Assembly: GCA_964518695.1 (NCBI GenBank)
Contig: CAZFGN010000001.1
Span: 1 to 61,697, forward strand
Direction: 5' to 3'
Source of the DNA: CAZFGN01 sp964518695
GTDB lineage: Bacteria > Patescibacteriota > Minisyncoccia > UBA6257 > Colwellbacteraceae
Length of the DNA: 61,697 bases
This document shows positions 17,187 through 25,627 of the stretch, piece after piece. The translations under genes were made by a program, and so were the position numbers. The notes beneath the pieces were generated by a model. It was not told where the DNA came from. It saw only the letters and a list, made by a program, of their open reading frames with translations, and did no database searches. The first letter of the stretch is position 1, and each line of letters starts with the position of its first letter.

Positions 17187-17485
17187 TTTATTATTTCCGC
17201 TTCAGTGAAACCTTGACGATGACCTTTTTTCTTGCGGTATCTCGCTTTAGCGTGATATTTGAAAACTATCTTCTTGCGATCGCGGGCTTGTCTTATAATC
17301 TTAGCCTCAACTTTAGCACCCATAAGATACGGGCGACCGAGCTTAAAACTTGTCTCATCGCTTATAAGGAGAATTTTATCGAAAGCAAAACTATTTCCGG
17401 GAACGACTTCCAGTTTTTCAACTTTAATTTTATCGCCAACAGATACTTTATATTGTTTCCCGCCAGTTTCTATTACAGCAAACAT
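17174..17485 (-). CDS. rplU: 50S ribosomal protein L21
   Basis: 103 aa, full length. It begins FAVIETGGKQYKVSVGDKI, the L21 signature, and contains AKIIRQARDRKKIVFKYHAK and the C-terminal KKGHRQGFTEAEI motif. The usual partner rpmA (L27) is not adjacent. It has its own predicted promoter inside the end of the upstream gene. Confidence 0.97.
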   Translation of the reverse strand: MFAVIETGGKQYKVSVGDKIKVEKLEVVPGNSFAFDKILLISDETSFKLGRPYLMGAKVEAKIIRQARDRKKIVFKYHAKARYRKKKGHRQGFTEAEIIKISG

Positions 17486-17493
17486 CGGAATCT

Positions 17494-17522
17494 ATAATAA
17501 GTTAATTGAGCGATGAAATCAA
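17494..17522 (-). promoter_or_regulatory. Promoter of rplU
   Basis: On the minus strand, -35 TTGATT (17517-17522), a 17-nt spacer and -10 TATTAT (17494-17499), which ends 8 nt before the rplU ATG. It overlaps the last codons of the upstream membrane-protein gene. Predicted leaderless. Confidence 0.55.
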
Positions 17523-17831
17523 GTAAGAAGCGCCAAGGACTAAAATAGCCAAAATGAGAGAAATGCCAGAGAAGATATATGATAGAATCATTTCCTTGCC
17601 GTACAAACGGTAGGCAAGTACAAAATTGATGGCAACAACTACGATACCAATAATAATGGTATTGAAAGCATTGCTTGCCTCGCCTATAAAATCGACTTGG
17701 CCAAGGTTATTAAAATGGAGAATAAAAGGTCCTTCGATGTTATAAAGCCCAGCCGAGATTATAACGGAAGCTATTAATAAAAAGGCTAGACTCAATCCAA
17801 AAAGAGAAACGATTATCCAGTTTTTAATCAT
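17502..17831 (-). CDS. Small three-helix membrane protein, unknown function
   Basis: 109 aa with three membrane helices: about 7-30 (VSLFGLSLAFLLIASVIISA), 52-74 (IIIGIVVVAINFVLAYRL) and 80-104. The loop between helices one and two contains IEGPFILHFNNLGQVDFIG. No catalytic motif is visible. It lies just downstream of tRNA-Glu. The composition agrees with a real gene, but I do not recognise the family. Confidence 0.65.
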   Translation of the reverse strand: MIKNWIIVSLFGLSLAFLLIASVIISAGLYNIEGPFILHFNNLGQVDFIGEASNAFNTIIIGIVVVAINFVLAYRLYGKEMILSYIFSGISLILAILVLGASYLISSLN

Positions 17832-17833
17832 AG

Positions 17834-17905
17834 TAGCCCCAAGGGGAATCGAACCCCTGTTTTGGCCTTGAGAAGGCCACGTCCTAGCCGCTAGACGATG
17901 GGGCC
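17834..17905 (-). tRNA. tRNA-Glu (anticodon CTC)
   Basis: 72-nt cloverleaf on the minus strand. The acceptor begins GGCCCCA and pairs with TGGGGCT (G1 opposite U72 is a wobble). The anticodon arm is TGGCC-TTCTCAA-GGCCA, and the T-loop TTCGATT is closed by AGGGG/CCCCT. CCA is not encoded. Confidence 0.94.
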
Positions 17906-17909
17906 GGAA

Positions 17910-19199
17910 TTAGCCTGTTAGCCACTTGCCATATTGTCTCACCAGCAGCTCTTTGGCAAGCTCCGGTTTCGCCATAATTTCCAAGACAATTTTTTCCATC
18001 CTCATGGATTGTGATCCCTTGACTAATATTAGATCGCGGTTTTCTATTATTTTTTGAATTCTTTGTCCGGCTTCTTTTACATCACTGAAACTATAGATAT
18101 CTTTTGGCGGAAAACCTGCTTTTCTTGCTCCTTCAGCTATAAAACGAGCTTTAGCTCCCACTGTTACTAGTATGCAAGCAACACCTATCATTTTACGACC
18201 GATTTCTTCATGCGCATAAATAGTGTATTTACCCAGCTCCGCCATATCACCGATGACCGCGATCTTCCTTGGGGCAGATAAGTCTTTGATTATGCCTAAA
18301 GCGCCCTCCATTGCGAGCGGTGAGGAATTGTAAGTATCATCAAGTATATAACTGTTCTTAATTCCTTCTATAAGGCGGCATCTCCCAGGCTCGCCTCTGT
18401 ATTGTAGAAGTGCTTCAGAAATATTAACCAAATTCATACCCTTAATCAAACCAACCGCAGCCGCAGCCGCGGCGGCGAAGCCTTCAGAAGCTCCAAAGAT
18501 TTCATCAATTCTTACCGGCACAAAATTATCTTCGGTTTCTAACTTGAAAGATACACCTAGTGGTTTACCAAATTCATCACTTCTGTTTACGAAACTCGCA
18601 ATCTTCAAATCTGCCCCTTCTCCAAAGCCATAAGTGGTGGTTTTGCCCTTAAAAAGATCTTTCATTTCTAAAGTAAAAGGATCGTCGAAATTTAATATCG
18701 CGAACTGACCTAAACGCAGCGCCCGAATAAGTTTAGATTTCTCTTTAGCCACTGCCTCGGGATCGCTGTAGAATTCAACGTGCACTGGGATACGACCAAC
18801 CCCAGTCACTACAGCAACATCCGGCTTAGCAATAGAAAGAAGATAATCTATGTCACCAGGTCTATCGGCGGCATATTCAAGTACTAGAATTTCAGGATAA
18901 GACCTTGTCCATATAATTTGCCATATTCCAGCAAATAAAACCCTGAACCAGAACATTGCCCCGTGAGACGATTTGTAATCACCCAAAATGGCTAAAGGCA
19001 CACCCAATTCATTATTCAGATTGCCACCTGCCATTCTAACTCTGAATTTGAATTTCAGAACAGTATAAATAGCTGATTTAGCAGAAGTTTTGCCGACACT
19101 TCCGGTGACCCCAATAATGAACGGCTTGTACTTTCTGATCGTGAGCTTAGCCAGAATCTTCAAGATTCGCTGCAGTTTTTTTAAGAAATAATCTTTCAT
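17910..19199 (-). CDS. murF: UDP-N-acetylmuramoyl-tripeptide--D-alanyl-D-alanine ligase (MurF)
   Basis: ATP-dependent ligase adding D-Ala-D-Ala in cytoplasmic peptidoglycan precursor synthesis. The P-loop is GVTGSVGKTSAK (about 30-41). The Mur ligase middle domain has VLEYAADRPGDIDYLL and VVTGVGRIPVHVEF. The C-terminal domain starts near CRLIEGIKNSYILDDTYNSSP and contains AVIGDMAELG. At 429 aa it is slightly short of E. coli MurF (452). It closes the mraZ-rsmH-ftsL-ftsI-murF cluster; murE is not here. Confidence 0.9.
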   Translation of the reverse strand: MKDYFLKKLQRILKILAKLTIRKYKPFIIGVTGSVGKTSAKSAIYTVLKFKFRVRMAGGNLNNELGVPLAILGDYKSSHGAMFWFRVLFAGIWQIIWTRSYPEILVLEYAADRPGDIDYLLSIAKPDVAVVTGVGRIPVHVEFYSDPEAVAKEKSKLIRALRLGQFAILNFDDPFTLEMKDLFKGKTTTYGFGEGADLKIASFVNRSDEFGKPLGVSFKLETEDNFVPVRIDEIFGASEGFAAAAAAAVGLIKGMNLVNISEALLQYRGEPGRCRLIEGIKNSYILDDTYNSSPLAMEGALGIIKDLSAPRKIAVIGDMAELGKYTIYAHEEIGRKMIGVACILVTVGAKARFIAEGARKAGFPPKDIYSFSDVKEAGQRIQKIIENRDLILVKGSQSMRMEKIVLEIMAKPELAKELLVRQYGKWLTG

Positions 19200-19211
19200 A
19201 ATTAATCATCC

Positions 19212-20992
19212 CTAACGGGGTAAATTATCAGGAGGCACATTATAGTAATTCAGGATAAACTGGGCTAAATCGCGGAATGCCGGTACAACCGTGAGCCCTG
19301 CGAGCGGCGCTCCCTCCGGCTTATCGAGCTTAATCAGAATAACAAATTTCGGATCGTAAGCTGGAGAAAAACCAACATAAGTATTTATGACCTCGTGGGT
19401 ATAACCGCCCTTTTTGAAATCTGGAATTTGAGCCGTGCCAGTTTTCCCAGCAACGTTGTAGCTTTTGATCCTGGCAATTTCTGCTTTATCTACAGCACTT
19501 ACCATCATGCCAACTGCTTTTCTCGAGGCCTCTTCGCTAATAACTCTGCGAACAACCTCCGGATCTTTTTCGGCATTCAAGTAAGGCTTCATCATAACGC
19601 CTTTATTAGCAATAGTCGACATTGCTCTTAAAAGATTGATTGGGGTCACCGATATGCCTTGCCCAAAAGAAGCGGTAGCAAAGTTTATGTCTCTTTTCTC
19701 AACCTCAAGTGGTTTTAAGCTTCCCGAAACTTCTCCAGGTAAGTCANNNNNNNNNNAGAATTGTTTTGTAGTTCATTTCAACTCCAAACATAATCACGGT
19801 TGTAGTTTTGAATCCCTTTTAATATTAATAAATTCTTGCCAGAAAATTGGGTATCATAAAGATTTGGAAGGGCAGCGATATCTATTGTTTTATCTTTGAA
19901 TCCAAAATTAACGAGATAGTTATAAAAAAGATCGTGGCCTAGAGTGCTTTCGGCAAAAGCCGCGCCGGTATTGATCGAACCTTCGATTACTTGAGTCATA
20001 CTAATCTTGCCATGAGCTTTAAGATCCCAGTTCCTGATAGTCTTCCCGTTTAAAGTCAGGTAACCCACGTCTACATAAGTAGTATCAGGAGTGATCTTTC
20101 CCGCATCCAGTGCAGATGCCATAGTGATCATCTTAAAAATCGAACCAGGTTCATACACAGCTTCAAGAGCAGGATTCAAAAATATTCCTATCTCAAACTC
20201 ATTATAAGAATTGGGGTCAAATGTTGGGGTACTCCCCATCGCCAAAATTTTTCCAGTCTTTGGATCTTCAACTATAACCGTTCCTCCTTGGGCTTTATAT
20301 TTAGTAACGAGCGTACCTAGAATCTTTTCCGCCTCCTTTTGAATCTTTAAATCAATGGTTAATTTAAGATTCTTACCGTCCTCTGAAGAACGGGTTATCT
20401 TATCACCGTTAGATTCTCCAGAGGTGCCTTTTAACTCATCTCCATAGTAAAGTTCGACACCAGAGGCACCGCTTATTTTTTCGTCAGCAGAGACAAAACC
20501 TAAAAGATGAGAGGCGAGACTACCTAACGGATAAAATCTGGAACGGTCATACTTAACATTAACGCCTTCTTTAAAATCGTCGTTACTAGATTTGTATTTT
20601 GAAATTTCTTGAACTTGGTTATCAGTCGCTCTCTTTATAATAGACTCGAAAGGATCATTTTTCTTACTTAAGATCCCGATGAGCTCTTCCTTGCCTCTAA
20701 GACTAATTTCACTAAGTATTTGGGCTGTGCCCTCGACATCTTTGATTTTGACCGGATTCGCATAAACCATTGGGTATTCTTTGTTAATCGCCACTGGTAC
20801 AAGAGATCCGTCTTTATCTCTAAAATAAATACTGCCTCTTACGGGATCCAATATGCCTGTTTGAAGATGACTAGCAAAAGCTTTGGCCTTGTATTGTTCG
20901 CCTTTCTCTATCTGAAGAGAATAAAGCTGGTAAACTAAAGCTGAATAAAGAAGGCTGAAAATAGCTATTAGAAATGTGATGCGAACTCCCAT
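19212..20992 (-). CDS. ftsI: Penicillin-binding transpeptidase FtsI/PBP3-like, split by a 10-N assembly gap
   Basis: Septal D,D-transpeptidase. The 5' part (20992 down to 19757) has an N-terminal membrane helix (ITFLIAIFSLLYSALVYQLY) and the PBP dimerisation domain. The catalytic SxxK is in YEPGSIFKMITM and the SxN motif in EGSINTGAAF. The 3' part (19746 to 19212) carries GEVSGSLKPLEVEKRD and the KTGTAQIP (KTG) motif. Around the N run (19747-19756) the frame breaks: after FGFKDKT the 5' contig reads ~35 residues that do not resemble the expected DLPGE segment, then a stop. I treat this as an assembly fault in one real gene, not a pseudogene. Confidence 0.85.
19747..19756. other. Scaffold gap (10 N) inside ftsI
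   Basis: Ten ambiguous bases join two contigs inside ftsI. About 130 nt on the right-hand side (19757 to about 19890) do not match the expected PBP sequence, so the true join may delete this segment. Confidence 0.95.
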
Positions 20993-21261
20993 TGCGGATT
21001 TCTGTCTATGATTAGCCCTTTTTCTTGCGCTAGATCTTCTAATTTCTTTGAATCTATTACAGAGTAAAATCCATTCTTGAGTTCGGCATTCTGTACCCTT
21101 AATTCCTGAACTTCCACTTCTATCTTTGCCATGTTGTAAGTTAGGTTCACCGTCTTAGAATATATAAATACATATAGTCCGGCCGCGGATATTAAAAGGC
21201 CGCCGAATATAAATATTAAGTGAATGAAACTTTGATTTTTGCTTGGTTGTATTACTGTCAT
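20968..21261 (-). CDS. ftsL: FtsL-like septum component (membrane helix plus coiled coil)
   Basis: 97 aa: a short cytoplasmic N-terminus, one membrane helix (about 15-34, LIFIFGGLLISAAGLYVFIY), then a coiled coil (VEVQELRVQNAELKNGFYSV) and a short tail. This layout and the position between rsmH and ftsI identify an FtsL-type bitopic division protein that would tie FtsI to the divisome. Sequence conservation in this family is low, so the symbol rests mainly on context. It overlaps ftsI by 25 nt. A heptad repeat array ends 10 nt before its start. Confidence 0.75.
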   Translation of the reverse strand: MTVIQPSKNQSFIHLIFIFGGLLISAAGLYVFIYSKTVNLTYNMAKIEVEVQELRVQNAELKNGFYSVIDSKKLEDLAQEKGLIIDRNPQWEFASHF

Positions 21262-21271
21262 TTTAAAAAAG

Positions 21272-21311
21272 TATTTAGTATTTTGAAAAGTATGTAGTAT
21301 TCAGCATTCAG
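21272..21311. repeat. TATNNAG heptad array upstream of ftsL
   Basis: Plus-strand units TATTTAG, TATTTTG, a 5-nt break, TATGTAG, TATTCAG, CATTCAG. The array fills the gap between rsmH and ftsL and runs into the rsmH stop. Related arrays stand before rpmF, rplK and pilT. Confidence 0.75.
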
Positions 21312-22198
21312 CCGTGGATGAGAGCAGCGCGGAGTTTAGCGGAACGACTACGAGGATTAACCAGTATTTCTTCCCTTTCGGCAACTATTGGCTTTTTCGT
21401 AATAATTTGAATCAATCCTTGTTTCCCCATATCTCGAAAGTAGTTTTTAATCATCCGATCTTCTAAAGAATGAAACGAGATTATAACTATTACTCCGCCT
21501 GGTTTTAGAATATTGGGTAAACTTTTCAAAACAGACTCCAGGTTGCCCAGTTCGTTATTTATATAAATGCGTAACGCTTGAAAAATTCTTGTTGCCGGGT
21601 GTATCCTGCCGCGCTCATAGGATTTCGGCACCGCACCCCTTATGGCTTCCACGAGATCAAAGGTCGTAATAATCCTCTTTCTTCTCCTTATTTCAACTAT
21701 CCTCTTTCCAATACTTCTCGCATATCTTTCTTCCCCGTATCGAAAAAATATATCCACTAACTCTTTCTCATTTTGTCCATTTATTATCTCGGCGGCTGTA
21801 GGACCTTCTTGTGCGTAACGCATTATTAGTGGCTCATCCTTCATAAAACTGAATCCCTTGCCAGAACTTTCTAATTGTTCCGAAGATAATCCTAGGTCTA
21901 AAAGCAGTCCATCTGCTTTGCCCTGTTTTTTATTTTTTAGAATTGCTGGCAAGTCAGCATAATTCCCCTCGATGAGATGAACTTTTACTTTTGGCGTCTG
22001 GCCAATCCGTGACTTCGAGCCGGTAATCATACTCTTGTCCCAATCTATTCCTAAAAATATTCCATTAGGTTCCAATCGTTTAACGATTTCTACAGCGTGT
22101 CCTCCGCCGTCTACCGTCCCATCGATAATAAATTTATCCGATAACGGAGAGAATATTTCTAAAACCTTATTTAAAAGAACTGGAACATGCACCATCAA
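21308..22198 (-). CDS. rsmH: 16S rRNA m4C1402 methyltransferase RsmH (MraW)
   Basis: SAM-dependent N4-methylation of C1402 in 16S rRNA. It begins HVPVLLNKVLEIFSP, followed by the SAM motif DGTVDGGGHAVEIV (about 26-39). Later motifs are GLLLDLGLSSEQLE, RIHPATRIFQALRIYINNEL and VIISFHSLEDRMIKNYFR, all family signatures. At 296 aa it is full length. The start overlaps the mraZ stop by 4 nt. Confidence 0.97.
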   Translation of the reverse strand: MMVHVPVLLNKVLEIFSPLSDKFIIDGTVDGGGHAVEIVKRLEPNGIFLGIDWDKSMITGSKSRIGQTPKVKVHLIEGNYADLPAILKNKKQGKADGLLLDLGLSSEQLESSGKGFSFMKDEPLIMRYAQEGPTAAEIINGQNEKELVDIFFRYGEERYARSIGKRIVEIRRRKRIITTFDLVEAIRGAVPKSYERGRIHPATRIFQALRIYINNELGNLESVLKSLPNILKPGGVIVIISFHSLEDRMIKNYFRDMGKQGLIQIITKKPIVAEREEILVNPRSRSAKLRAALIHG

Positions 22199-22626
22199 AT
22201 CCCCAATTCGCTTAGCTTTTCGGCAATTTCTTCAGACTGACTTTCGGTCTTCGCTTTATAATCGTTCCAACTCTTCATATCCCACACCTCCATTCTGTTA
22301 TAAACTCCGGCCACCACGGCTTCTTTGTCTAGACAGGCATATTTCCTTAAATAATCAGGCATAAGAATTCTTCCTTGCATATCTAGACCCACATCCGATG
22401 CGCCAGAGAGCATAAGCCTTACAAAAGCCCTCGAATTGGCTTGAGCTAGAGGGAGATTAATAAGTTTCTGGGCTAATATCTCCCAATCTTTATTGGTGAA
22501 TACGAATAAACAGTGGTCTAAACCTCTTGTGATGATGGCACCGCCCGAGAGTTTCGGCCTGAATTTGGCTGGAATCGCTATTCTGCCTTTGGAATCAATA
22601 TTATGCCTAAATTCTCCTATAAACAT
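22195..22626 (-). CDS. mraZ: Transcriptional regulator MraZ
   Basis: DNA-binding repressor of the division and cell wall cluster. It has two SpoVT/AbrB half-domains with the DxxGR signatures in HNIDSKGRIAIPAKFR (about 8-23) and VGLDMQGRILMPDYLR (about 78-93). 143 aa is normal. It is the first gene of the cluster, and its 5' leader carries tandem GTGG motifs that are good candidates for its own operator. Confidence 0.96.
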   Translation of the reverse strand: MFIGEFRHNIDSKGRIAIPAKFRPKLSGGAIITRGLDHCLFVFTNKDWEILAQKLINLPLAQANSRAFVRLMLSGASDVGLDMQGRILMPDYLRKYACLDKEAVVAGVYNRMEVWDMKSWNDYKAKTESQSEEIAEKLSELGI

Positions 22627-22640
22627 AGCTAATCTTTATG

Positions 22641-22692
22641 TTATCCACAGAAATGGGTACTTATCCACATATTTATCCACAATTCCCCACAC
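22641..22692 (-). promoter_or_regulatory. Tandem GTGG / TGTGGATAA motifs in the mraZ leader (MraZ operator or DnaA boxes)
   Basis: On the minus strand GTGG starts at 22690, 22680, 22668 and 22648 (spacings 10, 12 and 20). MraZ operators in other bacteria are GTGGG repeats with a 10-nt period. Three of the four are also perfect DnaA boxes when read on plus (TTATCCACA at 22641-22649, 22661-22669, 22673-22681). They lie between the -10 box and the mraZ start, a repressing position. Confidence 0.6.
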
Positions 22693-22699
22693 TTGTTTC

Positions 22700-22728
22700 A
22701 GTTTAATGCTCCCAGATTAAAAAGTCAA
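22700..22728 (-). promoter_or_regulatory. Promoter of the mraZ-rsmH-ftsL-ftsI-murF cluster
   Basis: On the minus strand, -35 TTGACT (22723-22728), a 17-nt spacer and -10 TAAACT (22700-22705). The predicted leader is about 67 nt and contains the GTGG motif array. Confidence 0.6.
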
Positions 22729-22801
22729 AAACAAAAAATATGCCGCCGTAGAGCGAAAAACCTTTTATTCATAAGGACTTGCTTACTTTATGGCACTAAA
22801 A

Positions 22802-22821
22802 TTATGCACAGTTTATCCACT
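22802..22821. promoter_or_regulatory. Second pair of DnaA-box-like sequences
   Basis: TTATGCACA (22802-22810) fits TTATNCACA exactly. TTATCCACT (22813-22821) has one mismatch. Both have the same orientation as the three boxes at 22641-22681. The 250-nt gap between mraZ and the next gene contains no gene. Confidence 0.45.
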
Positions 22822-22876
22822 GATTGACGATTTAAGACTTTTTGAGGCTTTCCCCACACCGGAGATTTTTTTAAAC

Positions 22877-23362
22877 TTACTGCACCTTACAAGCTTCTGG
22901 AGAGACTTTGGAAGGAGTAATAATCTCGAGTGTTTTCGCTGTTATTTTTTCCGTGATTGATTGTTCTGTATTGGCACGCTCGAGCTCTTTTAAGAGCTCC
23001 TTTGATGACACAAGGATCTCTTTAGTCTTAAGCACCTTTGAAGAATTTGACGAAGAGGCGCCAAGTTTACCGCTAACTCCTGAACCTGAATCTGAATCTG
23101 AAAATTGAGAGTCTATGTCCTGTATGTTTTCTGTGAGTCTTTCAATAAGAAAAGTTCTCCTATCGCGAGGATTTTCCGGCATAACCAAATCAACACCTTT
23201 CTTTAAAACAGCACCGGGCAACTCTTTAATTGAATTTTTATTATCTTGTGAGACATAACTCCCTAGACTAGTCACTTCGTCCTTAATATTTAAAGGAAGG
23301 TAGTTCCAAACAACGCTAAACCCTACTGCCAAGAGAAAAATATAAAAGAGAATTTTAAGCAT
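22877..23362 (-). CDS. Membrane-anchored or exported hypothetical protein
   Basis: 161 aa, family not recognised. An N-terminal hydrophobic helix (about 2-19, LKILFYIFLLAVGFSVVW) acts as signal or anchor. The exported part has a charged segment (MPENPRDRRTFLIERLTENI), a serine- and glycine-rich low-complexity stretch (SDSDSGSGVSGKLGASSSNS, about 91-110), and a helical C-terminus. It lies 12 nt downstream of the DedA-type gene and may share its operon. Confidence 0.6.
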   Translation of the reverse strand: MLKILFYIFLLAVGFSVVWNYLPLNIKDEVTSLGSYVSQDNKNSIKELPGAVLKKGVDLVMPENPRDRRTFLIERLTENIQDIDSQFSDSDSGSGVSGKLGASSSNSSKVLKTKEILVSSKELLKELERANTEQSITEKITAKTLEIITPSKVSPEACKVQ

Positions 23363-23374
23363 GATTATTTAAAT

Positions 23375-23947
23375 TCAGAGTATTTTTTTAGAACGGTTGC
23401 TTACAAGATGTAATAGGTAGAAAAAGATAATTGACCCGAGTAATAGAGCTACTTCGGCAACTCTGAAATAATGTTTAAAGAATATGAATAATGTGCTCGT
23501 TCCATAACCTAATCCGCCTATAATGCTAATCCAAAAAAATGAAGCGATAAGATCCGCCTTGAAGAATTCTTTGAATGGTATCTGAAGTTGGCCAGATCGC
23601 AACAATATAGGCCGGTGAAATCCATAGATGAACTTGGAAACGAAAATAGTGCGTAAGGAATGCAGTTTTAAATGATCATCAAACGGCTTACCAAGTTTCT
23701 CAAGCCAGTGATTCAGGAAAGGGAAGTTAATATGTAGATAGCTTCCTCCAAAATACCACATTGTGTCTCCTAGAAGCACCGCTGAAATAACAACAAGAAG
23801 CATATCTCCAAGATCGAATACTCCTTGGTGAATGAGAAAAGCAGCCGTAAAAAGAACTATTTCTCCCTCAAAGAGGAGCCCAATAAAAACCAGTAAATAG
23901 CCAAGTGGAGCCGAAATAGTAAAATAATGTAAAAATAAAGAGGACAT
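23375..23947 (-). CDS. DedA family (VTT domain) membrane protein
   Basis: 190-aa integral membrane protein with the DedA pattern: an N-terminal helix followed by LLFEGEIVLFTAAFLIHQG, then GDTMWYFGGSYL, and the basic region KLHSLRTIFVSKFIYGFHRP near residue 100 that matches the family F.R.....G segment. DedA/VTT proteins are proposed lipid scramblases or undecaprenyl-phosphate flippases. Its gene abuts the ABC ATPase gene (1 nt), so it is probably in the same operon. Confidence 0.82.
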   Translation of the reverse strand: MSSLFLHYFTISAPLGYLLVFIGLLFEGEIVLFTAAFLIHQGVFDLGDMLLVVISAVLLGDTMWYFGGSYLHINFPFLNHWLEKLGKPFDDHLKLHSLRTIFVSKFIYGFHRPILLRSGQLQIPFKEFFKADLIASFFWISIIGGLGYGTSTLFIFFKHYFRVAEVALLLGSIIFFYLLHLVSNRSKKIL

Positions 23948-23948
23948 A

Positions 23949-24689
23949 TTAAGGTTTGATCAATTCATACAACTCATCTTCTAATTGAAAAAAATCAGGC
24001 GAACGTTTATTCCTGGGTCGATCTAGTTTATTAATCACCACTTTTTCTATCTTACCAGGTCTAGGAGTAAGAATAGCAATACGATCCGCAAGTTCTAGTG
24101 CTTCTTCAATAAGATGAGTTACCATCACCACAGTTAACTTTCTTTCGCGCCAAATTTTTAGGAGTTCTTTGCGAAGCGACTCAGCGGTAAATGAATCGAG
24201 CTCTGAAAACGGTTCGTCCATAAAGATTATTGTAGGATTTATAGCCAGGGCCCTCGCAAAACCGACCCGTTGGCGCATACCTCCAGATAACTCTCTTGGA
24301 TACATATGTATCGAATCTTTGAGCCCAAACTGTTCTAACTCTTTTAAGACAATCAGTTTCTGTTCATGAGGTGGCATTCCTTTCGCCATAAGCCCGAGCG
24401 CCACATTTTCAAACACTGTTAACCAAGGTAAAAGAGCGAACTGCTGAAAAACAAAGCCAAAATTGCTTGGTTCAACACTTATCCCAAGCATTCGCTCTCC
24501 TCCGAACGATCTCTCTAGTCCCGCCATAATCCGAAGAAGCGTTGATTTACCAGATCCGGAAGGTCCAAGAATCACCAACAATTCACCTGATTGAATTTCA
24601 AGATTAATGTCCGAAAGCGCGACAAAACGCTTAGATAACCCATCTTCAAAAAATTTTGTTACATTGTTGAGAGTGATAATTGACTTCAT
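23949..24689 (-). CDS. ABC transporter ATPase, nitrate/sulfonate/taurine type
   Basis: 246-aa import ATPase of the SsuB/TauB/NrtD group. Walker A is GPSGSGKST (about 41-49), the Q-loop FVFQQFALLPWL, the signature LSGGMRQRVGFARAL, Walker B IIFMDEPFSELD and the H-loop VMVTHLIEEA. It is paired with the permease 5 nt upstream. The substrate cannot be told from the sequence; no substrate-binding protein gene is nearby. Confidence 0.9.
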   Translation of the reverse strand: MKSIITLNNVTKFFEDGLSKRFVALSDINLEIQSGELLVILGPSGSGKSTLLRIMAGLERSFGGERMLGISVEPSNFGFVFQQFALLPWLTVFENVALGLMAKGMPPHEQKLIVLKELEQFGLKDSIHMYPRELSGGMRQRVGFARALAINPTIIFMDEPFSELDSFTAESLRKELLKIWRERKLTVVMVTHLIEEALELADRIAILTPRPGKIEKVVINKLDRPRNKRSPDFFQLEDELYELIKP

Positions 24690-24694
24690 TTAAA

Positions 24695-25414
24695 TTAATC
24701 TTCCATCTTAAGATGACTCCAATCAAGCAGTTGTAGCCATATAAGTTTATTAATAGTGAAAATGAGAATCAAAAAACCGAGTATCCCGAAAGCGGTTATC
24801 ACGGGATTGTGAGCAAAAGACTTAAAAAATTCTCCAAGACCAACTGGTATACCTATGATTATCTCTGTTGCAACCACTGCTTCCCATCCTTCTCCAAGAC
24901 CAACGATAGAACCTGTAATAACCCCGGGCAAACTAACCGGAATAAGAAAATAACGGAGATAAGATAAGCCACGAAGGTCAAATATTTCCGTAGCTTCTTG
25001 CCAATCACGCCTGATAAGCTTGAGCGAACTAATAGTTGAGAAAAAAATCGGCCAGATCATAGTGCCAACTAAAAAGAAAATTACCGTGAAGTTCGATACC
25101 CCCCAAAAAAGAGTTACTAGCGGTAAAGCGGCAAAAGTAGGAAAACTTTGAAGCACATCAAATATTGGAAGGCTCACTATCGCTTTTTCACCTCGATAGA
25201 AAGAAACCGCTAAAATCCAACCAAGAATGACAGCAATTAAGTAGGCCGCAATGATTCTATAAAACGAGGAAGCGAGATCTCCTAATAGTTTTATTATTGA
25301 AATTTGAGCGAATCGAGAAAATAGTAAGAAGAAGATGAAAGGAACAATAATGAAGAGCATTACAAGGGCCAGGTGACGTTTGGTGTGGTATATTTTTAGA
25401 TGTCTTTCGGTCAT
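24695..25414 (-). CDS. ABC transporter permease, SsuC/TauC type
   Basis: Membrane component with six helices. The EAA loop is in DWQEATEIFDLRGLSYLRYFLIPVSLPG, matching the BPD_transp_1 fold of sulfonate/nitrate importers; residues VGLGEGWEAVVATEII follow. An in-frame ATG at 25486 adds 24 residues without homology; the ATG at 25414 (MTERHLKIY) is preferred, giving 239 aa. The absence of a periplasmic binding protein gene is odd for an importer. Confidence 0.85.
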   Translation of the reverse strand: MTERHLKIYHTKRHLALVMLFIIVPFIFFLLFSRFAQISIIKLLGDLASSFYRIIAAYLIAVILGWILAVSFYRGEKAIVSLPIFDVLQSFPTFAALPLVTLFWGVSNFTVIFFLVGTMIWPIFFSTISSLKLIRRDWQEATEIFDLRGLSYLRYFLIPVSLPGVITGSIVGLGEGWEAVVATEIIIGIPVGLGEFFKSFAHNPVITAFGILGFLILIFTINKLIWLQLLDWSHLKMED

Positions 25415-25493
25415 GTTTGATAGACCAATACTTATCAAGTCTAAATATAATAGGTAACGTGTTAATAATACCACGAAGAGTCTCAATACCCAG

Positions 25494-25565
25494 TGCGTCC
25501 TGCAGGGATCGAGCCTGCGGCCTCTGCAATGTGAATGCAGCGCTCTGCCACTGAGCTAAGGACGC
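25494..25565 (-). tRNA. tRNA-Val (anticodon CAC)
   Basis: 72-nt cloverleaf on minus: acceptor GCGTCCT/AGGACGC, anticodon arm CTGCA-TTCACAT-TGCAG, T-loop CTCGATC-type closed by GCAGG/CCTGC. Discriminator A; CCA is not encoded in full. Confidence 0.94.
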
Positions 25566-25578
25566 CTATCTACCGGCT

Positions 25579-25595
25579 CGCTTCATGTAGAAGCG
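25579..25595. repeat. Short GC-rich inverted repeat before tRNA-Val
   Basis: CGCTTC / GAAGCG with a 5-nt loop, lying between rplL and tRNA-Val. It could be a processing or termination structure; no T-tract is present. Confidence 0.4.
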
Positions 25596-25627
25596 GAGGC
25601 AGGCCAACTTATATTAAACATAAAACA

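Noticed and set aside
22627..22876. Chromosomal replication origin at the DnaA-box cluster
   Set aside because: There is no dnaA, dnaN or other origin-linked gene nearby, gene orientation does not switch here, no clear AT-rich unwinding element is seen, and the boxes overlap GTGG repeats expected for MraZ. I keep it as a regulatory hypothesis.
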